A stretch of 64,000 nucleotides of DNA, taken from Desulfuromonas soudanensis (GTDB lineage: Bacteria > Desulfobacterota > Desulfuromonadia > Desulfuromonadales > WTL). The notes beneath the pieces are model-generated. The model searched no databases. It had not been told where the DNA came from and saw nothing but the letters and a program-made list of their open reading frames with translations. Both the position numbers and the translations under genes were made by a program. Shown piece by piece: positions 47,586 to 55,043 of this stretch. Location of the stretch: positions 1 to 64,000 of the forward strand of contig NZ_CP010802.1 of NCBI RefSeq assembly GCF_001278055.1. The letters run 5' to 3'. Every line of letters starts with the position of its first letter. Positions within the stretch are counted from its first letter, which is position 1.

Positions 47586-49391
47586 ATGAATGCGTGCGCC
47601 ACGCCCCCCAGCGTGTGGGATCTCACCTCTCTCTATCCCGGGCCCGAGGCTCCGGCCTTGACGGCCGATCTGGCCCTGGCCGCAGCAAAAGCCCTAACCT
47701 TCCGCAACGACTATCGCGGCCGCATCGCCGGTCCCGGCCCGGCCGCCGGGCTCCTCGCCGCCGGCCTGCAGAGCTACGAGGCGCTGCAGCGTCTCGGCCT
47801 CAAGCCCTATCTCTACGCCCAGCTCCTCTTTGCCGCCGACGGTGAAAGCGACGTCCACAAGGCCCTCCTTGCCCGGGTGCGGGAGGCGTGGAGCGACCTG
47901 AGCGAGGAGATTCTCTTTTTCGAACTCGAGATCCTGCGCATCGACCCGGACGATTTTGCTGTCCTCCTTGCCGATCCCCTCCTTCTCCCCTACGGCCACT
48001 ATCTGCGCCGTCTGACGGCCCATGCCCCCTACACCCTTTCCGAGGAGGTGGAGCAGGCCCTTCAGCGCAAGGACCTCTCGGGGAGGGAGGCCTTCGTCCA
48101 GCTCTACGAGGAGCTCGAAGCCTCGCTGCGCTACGACTTTCATTTCCCCGGCGAGAGCGCCCCCCGGGAAGGGACGGGAGAGGAACTCCTCGCCCTCCTC
48201 TATCACGGCGACGGCACCGTGCGGGAGAGGGCTTTCGCCGTTTTTCTTCGGCGTCATGGCGACAACGCCCTGGTGCTGGGTTCCTGCTTCAACAACATCC
48301 TCCTCGATCACGGCAAGGAGGTCGAGCTGCGCCGCTACCCCGACCTGATGACGCCGACCCACCTCGAGAGTGAAACCGAGCCGGAAATGGTCGAGCACAT
48401 GATGGCGGTGACAGAAGCCAACTACGGCCTGGCCCGGGAGTTCTTCGCCCTCAAGAAGCGCCTTCTCGGCCTGGAACGGATGAAGAACACCGATCTCTAC
48501 GCGCCCCTGGGGGGATCCGGACGCAGCTTTTCCTACCCCGAGGCCAAAGAGCTCGTCCTTGCCGCCTTTGGTGAATTCTCCCCGGTTCTGGCCGAGGAGG
48601 GGGCGGCCTTTTTCGAGGACGGACGCATCGATGCCTTTCCCCGTCCGGGGAAGAGCGGCGGCGCCTTCTGCATGGGGATGCTCCCCGGCCTTGCGCCCCG
48701 CATCCTTCTCAACCACACCGGCAACCTGCGGGACGTCTCGACCCTCGCCCACGAACTCGGTCACGGGGTCCATTTCGCCCTCTCCCGGGGGCAGAACCTC
48801 TTTCACTACCAGGCCCCCCTCCCCTTTGCCGAGACCGCCAGCGTTTTCGGCGAGATGCTCCTTACCCGCCACCTTCTGGCCCGGGAGAGCGATCCGCAAT
48901 TCCGGATCGAGCTCCTCTGCGCCAAGCTCGAGGACATCATCGCCACCACCTTCCGCCAGAACGTCCTCACCCGTTTCGAGATCGCCGCCCATCGCCTGCG
49001 GGGAGAGAGCCTCCTGAGCGCCGACGATTACGGCCGGCTGTGGTGGGAGGAGAATGGGCGCCTCTTCGGCGACGAGGTGGAGATGATCGAACCCTACCGC
49101 TGGGGGTGGAGCTACATCAGCCATTTTATCCATGCCCGTTTTTACTGCTACTCCTACGTCTTCGGAGAGCTCCTGGTTCTGGCCCTCTATCAGAAATACC
49201 TCGAGGAGGGGGAGGCTTTCGTCCCCCGCTATCTCGAACTCCTCAGCCGGGGCGGCAGCGCCCCCCCCGCCGAACTCCTGGCGCCTTTGGGGATCGACCT
49301 CGCCGATCCCGGCTTCTGGCAGAAGGGGTACGACTTCGTCCGCGGGCTTCTGGAGGAGTTGCGGGTCCTGGTCGAGGGGAGGGAGTCATAG
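47586..49391 (+). CDS. M3-family oligoendopeptidase (PepF-like)
   Basis: The zinc peptidase motif HELGHGVHF with the downstream glutamate region (FAETASVFGEMLL) identifies family M3. Such enzymes degrade short peptides in the cytoplasm. ATG 47586 follows AAGGAG, giving 601 residues, usual for PepF. The upstream in-frame extension to 47451 crosses the promoter-like TTGACA near 47528 and is rejected. It is single-gene, followed by an intergenic repeat and terminator. Confidence 0.94.
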   Translation: MNACATPPSVWDLTSLYPGPEAPALTADLALAAAKALTFRNDYRGRIAGPGPAAGLLAAGLQSYEALQRLGLKPYLYAQLLFAADGESDVHKALLARVREAWSDLSEEILFFELEILRIDPDDFAVLLADPLLLPYGHYLRRLTAHAPYTLSEEVEQALQRKDLSGREAFVQLYEELEASLRYDFHFPGESAPREGTGEELLALLYHGDGTVRERAFAVFLRRHGDNALVLGSCFNNILLDHGKEVELRRYPDLMTPTHLESETEPEMVEHMMAVTEANYGLAREFFALKKRLLGLERMKNTDLYAPLGGSGRSFSYPEAKELVLAAFGEFSPVLAEEGAAFFEDGRIDAFPRPGKSGGAFCMGMLPGLAPRILLNHTGNLRDVSTLAHELGHGVHFALSRGQNLFHYQAPLPFAETASVFGEMLLTRHLLARESDPQFRIELLCAKLEDIIATTFRQNVLTRFEIAAHRLRGESLLSADDYGRLWWEENGRLFGDEVEMIEPYRWGWSYISHFIHARFYCYSYVFGELLVLALYQKYLEEGEAFVPRYLELLSRGGSAPPAELLAPLGIDLADPGFWQKGYDFVRGLLEELRVLVEGRES

Positions 49392-49398
49392 ATCCCTT

Positions 49399-49506
49399 CA
49401 ACGCTGAGACGCGGAGACCGGAGAGACGGAGAGGATTGGCCTTGAAATGATCTTCTCCAATCCCTCGATTTTCTCAGCGCCTCTGCACCTCGGCGTCTCA
49501 GCGTTG
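49399..49506. repeat. Intergenic inverted repeat, CGCAGAG family, copy 3
   Basis: CAACGCTGAGACGC at 49399-49412 is perfectly inverted at 49493-49506. The inner sequence has further GGAGA/TCTCC-like blocks (GCGGAGACCGGAGAG against CTCAGCGCCTCTG). It begins 8 bp after the peptidase stop. Confidence 0.75.
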
Positions 49507-49535
49507 AAAGCTTTGATCTGGTCAGGTTCTGAAAA

Positions 49536-49563
49536 AAAGGGGAGCGCAGTGCGCTCCCCTTTC
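49536..49563. terminator. Bidirectional terminator between the peptidase and DUF4139 genes
   Basis: AAAGGGGAGCGCA pairs with TGCGCTCCCCTTT around a minimal loop, with A- and T-rich flanks on both sides, placed between convergent genes. Confidence 0.85.
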
Positions 49564-49586
49564 CTCTTTCTGCTTCCGGCCGTGAT

Positions 49587-51023
49587 TCAGAGCCGCACCC
49601 GCACCCGGTAGGTCAGGACCGTCTCCCCTCCGGCGGGGATCGGAATTTGCCACGAGGCGTTGCCGGCATCCTCCTTGTGATGGGGGTGGCTTTCCTCGAC
49701 CATCTCCCAGTCGCCGGGGATCGGTTCGACGACCTTGACGGTGACCGCTTCCGTTTTGGCATTTTTCAGCCTGATTTCGAAGGCGCCTTCGAAGACGTTC
49801 TTGTACCGCAGGATGCTGCCGAGTTTCTTGAAGTCGGTCTGTTTCTTGTCGGCGGTGACGTCGAAGGCCTCTCCGAGCTTGAGGCGCACCCGGTCGTTCT
49901 TCGGGGTGTGATCGATGCGATCCTCGCCGACGAACTGCGCCGCCCCTGCGCTGTCGAGCTTGTAGACACGGACCACCCCTTTGGGAAGGGGGATCCCCAG
50001 CCCCTGTTTCTCTTTGTTGTCGAAGTCGATGAAGACCCCGACCTTGAGCCTCTGGCCGAGGTCGCCGGCGCTGTTGAGATAGTAGAAGTCGCTCCCTGGA
50101 AGACGGAATTCCTTGCGGACGGGAATTTGGGAAGCCGAAAGGAGGGCGACCTGTTTGGTCTGGTTGTCGGCGAGGGTGGTCGGGCGCTCCAGGGTGTAGA
50201 GGTGATATTCGAAGAGTGCCTCTTCGGCCATCGGCGCCTCGGCACCCATCATAGCCATCGGCATGGCCTTGGCGCGGACGCGAAAATCTTCCCGAGGCGC
50301 CCGGTGGACGTCGCCGGCGACGAGCTGCAGCCTCGCCTTCGGATAGCTGCTGCCGCTGCGGTTGGTGAGGGTGACCCAGCCGGTGAGGTCGAGACGGTCG
50401 TCGTTGCCGGAGAGTTCGGCGACGTAATCCGCCTGCCAGGAAAGCCCCCCGGTCAGGTAGCTGAGTTCCAGGTCCTGGGGGTTGGCTGTGCCGCTGCGCA
50501 GCAAGGTGACCAGGGTCGGCCGTTCCCTGAGGTTCTCCGGAACATCGGGATAGGCCAGGCGTCCCGGCATCCCTGTTTCGATCCGCTCGCCGATTTTGAG
50601 GACCACTCCCCCCTGGGCGGAAAGAACCTGCGCCTCATCTTCCCGGTCGACGCCGCTGGTGGGGTGGCTGCGCACGACAAAAACTTTCTTGCCGACAAAT
50701 TTCTGCAGAAGGGTCTCGGGGGTCAGAAGGTCGAAGTCGAAATTCTGCTCAAGGACCGCAAAATCCCTGGGATTGGAGAGGCTGCGCAACAGGGCGGTTT
50801 CGGGGCGGATCAGGGCGCTGATCTCGGTGAAGGCGAGGCGGTTTTCTCCGGCCGCCAGGGACACCAGGCGGCGATCCTTGACCAGGGCGAGGTCGTCGTT
50901 GTAAATGGTGACGGCGACGCTCTTCTGCTCGGCGAGCGTGCTGCGCCGTTCCGCTTCGGCGGAAAGGGTCGTGAGAGGAAAGAGGAGAGTAAAAGCGAGG
51001 GTGAGAAAAATCCTGGGCGACAT
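49587..51023 (-). CDS. Exported DUF4139 domain protein
   Basis: A signal peptide (RIFLTLAFTLLFPLTTLSAEA) is followed by an N-terminal beta/helical region (KSVAVTIYNDDLALVKDRR) and a C-terminal DUF4139 beta-sandwich (about 190-478: LSYLTGGLSWQADYVAEL ... TVKVVEPIPGDWEMVEES). The family is loosely called mucoidy inhibitor A; its molecular role is not established. It has 478 residues. A strong AAGGAGG RBS precedes ATG 51023. Confidence 0.85.
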   Translation of the reverse strand: MSPRIFLTLAFTLLFPLTTLSAEAERRSTLAEQKSVAVTIYNDDLALVKDRRLVSLAAGENRLAFTEISALIRPETALLRSLSNPRDFAVLEQNFDFDLLTPETLLQKFVGKKVFVVRSHPTSGVDREDEAQVLSAQGGVVLKIGERIETGMPGRLAYPDVPENLRERPTLVTLLRSGTANPQDLELSYLTGGLSWQADYVAELSGNDDRLDLTGWVTLTNRSGSSYPKARLQLVAGDVHRAPREDFRVRAKAMPMAMMGAEAPMAEEALFEYHLYTLERPTTLADNQTKQVALLSASQIPVRKEFRLPGSDFYYLNSAGDLGQRLKVGVFIDFDNKEKQGLGIPLPKGVVRVYKLDSAGAAQFVGEDRIDHTPKNDRVRLKLGEAFDVTADKKQTDFKKLGSILRYKNVFEGAFEIRLKNAKTEAVTVKVVEPIPGDWEMVEESHPHHKEDAGNASWQIPIPAGGETVLTYRVRVRL

Positions 51024-51138
51024 GAATCCTCCTTGTTCGTGGTGACTTCACCTCCCCTCGGGAAAATCAGGGCAAAAAGGGCTGGCCGGGAGGCGGGTCC
51101 TCAAGAATACCGTAACAAGGCAACGATGTCGCAGATAA

Positions 51139-52284
51139 TCAAAACTTCATATTCGAGCCGGTGGTGATCAGTTGCAGGTCCGGGCCGCGCTGAATCCGGG
51201 TCGGCCGGAAATCCTTGACCTGGGCGTTGGTGAGGTCGATTTTCCCATTGAGGGCGACGTTGTCCCAGAGGACGGTCTCGGCTTTGAAGTTTTTGCCACG
51301 AATTGTGTGAATTGCTGAATTGACAACAGCGTATTCATCGACAAAACAATCCCAAAGGGCAATGTCGCGCAATTGGCAGTTGCTTAACAATACGTACGCC
51401 ATTTGAGATTCGCTCATGTCAAACAAAGGAAGGATAGAATCTCGAGCTGTAAATTCGGCAATTCTCGAGCCTTCTGTAGCTACCCTAAATGTCCCACCAG
51501 AAATTCCGACAGTTTTTGCTGTCACAAATGCAAGAGAAACACCCCTGGTCATATTTACGTCTTCAAATAAAATTGTGCCCGCGATAACGTCATTAAAGCG
51601 AGTGGGGCCTTCGCCTTGTGTCACCTGTCGGAGTACAACATTAGAAAAGTGGCTTTTGTTGAAATTTACTTCATCGAGAGAACCACCTTCAATTAATAAG
51701 GTTTGAATGCCGGTCATACCCATCATGTTGACACCAGAAAGGCTAGTATTTTGAAAACAAAGAGGAATCTTACTGTCTGTGAAAGAGGAACGTACCCCAA
51801 ATTCGGATTCCTTCACTAATAGTTCGGTGCCAACAAGACTGTCAAATTCGCTCTCCACAGATTTGCAGTTGATAATCACAACTTTTATTACAGTGCTTTT
51901 TAGAAATGTTGTGTTTATAAATTCACATTTTTCAAATATTACGTCTGTAAATTCAGCAAACGTGAATTTACAGTTAATAAATTTGCATTTTTTAAATTTT
52001 GTTTTTCGATATTTTGAATGTTCTGCAGTAACGTTTTTCCATTGTATGTTTTCAAATTCTGCTCCATTAAAAATTGCACCTTCAAGGTCCAAATCAGCCA
52101 CCTCGACATTTTTTAGTCGAATCATCTTCGTAGATGTAAAAAAATTTAACTTTTGGATATCGGCAAAAAGTTCCTCCCATTTATTTTGAATTTCACTTTC
52201 GGATATATTCATCGCGTAAGTTACCCCCATTAAAAAAGAAGACAGCACAACAAAAATAATGGATATTTTTATTAGAAGACTCAT
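51139..52284 (-). CDS. Signal-anchored pentapeptide-repeat protein downstream of the VgrG effector
   Basis: An N-terminal hydrophobic segment (IKISIIFVVLSSFLMGVTYA, about residues 5-24) is a signal peptide or anchor. The body has beta-helix pentapeptide repeats centred on F/L: GAIFNGAEFENI, TKFKKCKFINCKFTFAEF, VIFEKCEFINTTF. ATG 52284 overlaps nothing but starts 2 bp after the phosphoesterase stop, implying coupling. Most of the gene (about 51300-52284) is AT-rich, while its 3' ~160 bp match the GC-rich genome. Position after a likely toxin suggests an immunity role in the periplasm or membrane, which is inference. Confidence 0.8.
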   Translation of the reverse strand: MSLLIKISIIFVVLSSFLMGVTYAMNISESEIQNKWEELFADIQKLNFFTSTKMIRLKNVEVADLDLEGAIFNGAEFENIQWKNVTAEHSKYRKTKFKKCKFINCKFTFAEFTDVIFEKCEFINTTFLKSTVIKVVIINCKSVESEFDSLVGTELLVKESEFGVRSSFTDSKIPLCFQNTSLSGVNMMGMTGIQTLLIEGGSLDEVNFNKSHFSNVVLRQVTQGEGPTRFNDVIAGTILFEDVNMTRGVSLAFVTAKTVGISGGTFRVATEGSRIAEFTARDSILPLFDMSESQMAYVLLSNCQLRDIALWDCFVDEYAVVNSAIHTIRGKNFKAETVLWDNVALNGKIDLTNAQVKDFRPTRIQRGPDLQLITTGSNMKF

Positions 52285-52286
52285 GG

Positions 52287-55043
52287 TTAAATTTTCTTTG
52301 TTTCCAGTTGATAGCCGTAGTATTTTGGCCAGGTTTTTGAACGCCACTTGTGATCAGGAACTTCGCCATATTCCTTATGTCTCATGATTTGCCATGTCAC
52401 CCTGTATTTATCCTGGAGATGCTTGTTTTCGTTGAGGTGATATCCCAAATAGCTATTTACAGTTGATTGAAAATTTTCATGGTTTTTAAAACCCCTTCCG
52501 AAAAAATCGTAAATACCTATTTGAATATTCCAAAGTGATTCATAATTATAATTATTGAAGCCTTGAAGGTGCCGTAAAGTTGAACAATTGAACTTGATGG
52601 ACAAAAAGAAACAGTCCTGTGTAAAATCTTTTTTTAAATGGTCAGAAAAAGTGGACGGAAATACCACCTGAAAATGATCACGAGATAGTTTTAAGCTTGT
52701 TCCTAGCTTCTTTGTCCTTTCAGTTCCCACGAGCCATAACGTCAAACTCTCGATAAAATCCGATTTTTTCCCCTCGGGAAACCTCGGGTGGATCTTATCC
52801 CAACAGATTTTCAATTCGAACTCACCGTTGTCGCCTACCGCTCTGAAGTACTCCCAAAACCCCCCATTCATAATATCGATATAATCGCAGGCCACGGCGA
52901 AGCGGGGCTTGGCCGTGGGACAGCCGCTTTTGACGAGGGTGATCTTTTGTTCCCCGTTGAGGATAATTTTGCTTCCCGAGGGGTACTCCATCCCCTGTCC
53001 GCTCATTTCTCCTTCATGGTTCTGCTTGGGAATGGGTCCGGCGCTGGCGGAAACGAGGGCCTTGGTCCGTCCACGCCAGTGCGCCTGTTGAAGGTTTTCG
53101 CTCTCGGGATAATGGCCGAGGGTGGTCATGTTTTTACGGCCGAGCAGGTTGTCGTCATAGTTCAGGCAGCGGTAAAGGCCGGCGCGATGGGAGTGGCCGC
53201 TGAGGGTGTAGGCAAAGTGGTTTTGGGCAAGCCATTCGCCGTAAAGTTCGGGACGCCCTGCCTTGACCGAGCCGTGGTCGTAGTTGCTGTATTTTTCGAG
53301 AAAATCGTTGCAGTTGATCTCACCCTTTTCGGTTAACGGCTTGTCCAGGGCATAGTTGATCTGGGTGAAATGACTAAAGAGAATGCGCATCGCATCGGGG
53401 TTCTTCTTGATTGATTCACGGGGGACATGGTTCTCCTTCAAGGTAATCTGGGCATTGCCGGGACATTCTGTTGCCCGCGGCAAGGTGCCGCCTTTGGAGA
53501 ACGTGGCCAGGGACCAGTTGTCCAAAAAATGTTCGCCGTCTCCCCAGGCAAGCCCGATCAGTTTCTGTTCACCATAGGTCACCGCATAATCGGAAAACGG
53601 TGAAAAAACGGTCGCGAACCAGTCGAAATTTTCTTTGGCAAAATTATGAATTTTGAGCACCTTGTCGTAGCCCGGCCCGTAGAGCAGAATCGCCTCGTAA
53701 AAGGTCAGGTTGTGATCGAGGGGGATCCCGTCATTGGCTCTTTTTCCCAGAATCCGAGGTGAAATCCCGTACGGGTATTCATAGGCCTCATGATTTCCCG
53801 AGACGATGAAGACCGGCTTGTGGAAGGCGTTGTAGAAATGGATCAGCAGCGAATAGACGATGAGGCCGTCGATGCCGTAGGGATACTCGGCGGCACGGTC
53901 ATGGACCGCTTTTTTGCCGTCGAGATACATCGCTTCCCAGAGGTTGCCGGTCGTCTCGATCTTGCGGCTTCGCGGATCGAAGTTGTGGGTGTGGTCGTAG
54001 AGGTCGCCGGTCATTACCAGCAGGTCGACATCCTTGTCCTTTCCGAACTGGCCCAGCAGATTGTGAAAGTTGTCGCAGTTGTTATTCACCTGCTCGCCAA
54101 GGGGGGGCGAGATCGCATCCTCGACATCGGGGATGACCGTCGCTTTGCATCCCTTGTAGGCGTGCTGTTTTGACGAGACATGGATGTCGGAGAGATGGCC
54201 GAGGTTGAGAACCTTTTTCCCCGCCGGCGGCACGTAGATCGGGTGGCGGTTGATCAGGGGGATGGCGCTGTCCTCCTCGAAGACGATCCCCTCGACACCG
54301 ACCTTGAAGGCATACCGGGGTGCGTCGGAAGGGGCGCCGTTCCCTTTGTTTTTGTATTTGTAAAAGGACGTAAAAACGTAATTTCGCGTCAGGCGATCCT
54401 GGGTGTCGAGGACGTCCCGGCTGAGATCGGCGGCTGCAGGCCGGTCGTTGCGTCCGCTCCAGAAGGAGTCATACATCTGGCCGGGATGGATGTCTTTGAG
54501 GTTTTTCAGATCGACCTGATAGAGGGAGGTGAGCCCGGCCTCGGCGAGTTGTTTCCGGATGGCGGGGTGGGTGTTGGCAAAATGCCTGCCGTTTTTATCC
54601 TGCAACTCCGGCCCGAGCTCACCGAGACAGGTACAGTCGATGCCGGCAAAGGCCTTCTCCGGGGACGGATAGAGGAGGGTTTCCGCCTTCCCCGGATCCT
54701 TCATCGCCCCGGTGGAGTCATCCCAGGGGATGACCGCGAGGCTCTGGGCGATGACCAGCTTGATGTTGTCGCCACCGACGGCTCCCCTTTTGTTTCCCCG
54801 GTCGCTGCCATTGGCGAAGGTGGCGGAAAAATTCCCGTTGGCGGCCAGAAAGAGGCTGAAACAGGCCGGGTCGTCGACCAGGAGAGGAGAGCCGAGGGAC
54901 GGGTGGAGGATCACCGCCTCATAGGAGGGCTGGCGGACTTTGAAAATCTTTTTGCTCGCCGTACTCTCCGGCGCGGCGTGCAGCGCAATGGAGAGGGTCC
55001 GGGTCTCTTTGGGGGGTGTGTGGGTGTCGATGTTTTTCCTCAA
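52287..55043 (-). CDS. Large calcineurin-like metallophosphoesterase, candidate VgrG-delivered effector
   Basis: The 918-residue protein has an N-terminal region of about 270 residues without recognised motifs. A complete calcineurin-like site follows: SDIH (D286, H288), TGDLYDH (D347), SGNHE (N417, H418), FSHF and SGHSH (H617, H619). No signal peptide is present. Its ATG overlaps the vgrG stop by 4 bp, the usual coupling of VgrG with a cargo effector. Substrate (phosphodiester, nucleotide, lipid) cannot be read. The last ~160 residues (after about 757) come from AT-rich DNA continuous with the next gene. Confidence 0.82.
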   Translation of the reverse strand: MRKNIDTHTPPKETRTLSIALHAAPESTASKKIFKVRQPSYEAVILHPSLGSPLLVDDPACFSLFLAANGNFSATFANGSDRGNKRGAVGGDNIKLVIAQSLAVIPWDDSTGAMKDPGKAETLLYPSPEKAFAGIDCTCLGELGPELQDKNGRHFANTHPAIRKQLAEAGLTSLYQVDLKNLKDIHPGQMYDSFWSGRNDRPAAADLSRDVLDTQDRLTRNYVFTSFYKYKNKGNGAPSDAPRYAFKVGVEGIVFEEDSAIPLINRHPIYVPPAGKKVLNLGHLSDIHVSSKQHAYKGCKATVIPDVEDAISPPLGEQVNNNCDNFHNLLGQFGKDKDVDLLVMTGDLYDHTHNFDPRSRKIETTGNLWEAMYLDGKKAVHDRAAEYPYGIDGLIVYSLLIHFYNAFHKPVFIVSGNHEAYEYPYGISPRILGKRANDGIPLDHNLTFYEAILLYGPGYDKVLKIHNFAKENFDWFATVFSPFSDYAVTYGEQKLIGLAWGDGEHFLDNWSLATFSKGGTLPRATECPGNAQITLKENHVPRESIKKNPDAMRILFSHFTQINYALDKPLTEKGEINCNDFLEKYSNYDHGSVKAGRPELYGEWLAQNHFAYTLSGHSHRAGLYRCLNYDDNLLGRKNMTTLGHYPESENLQQAHWRGRTKALVSASAGPIPKQNHEGEMSGQGMEYPSGSKIILNGEQKITLVKSGCPTAKPRFAVACDYIDIMNGGFWEYFRAVGDNGEFELKICWDKIHPRFPEGKKSDFIESLTLWLVGTERTKKLGTSLKLSRDHFQVVFPSTFSDHLKKDFTQDCFFLSIKFNCSTLRHLQGFNNYNYESLWNIQIGIYDFFGRGFKNHENFQSTVNSYLGYHLNENKHLQDKYRVTWQIMRHKEYGEVPDHKWRSKTWPKYYGYQLETKKI

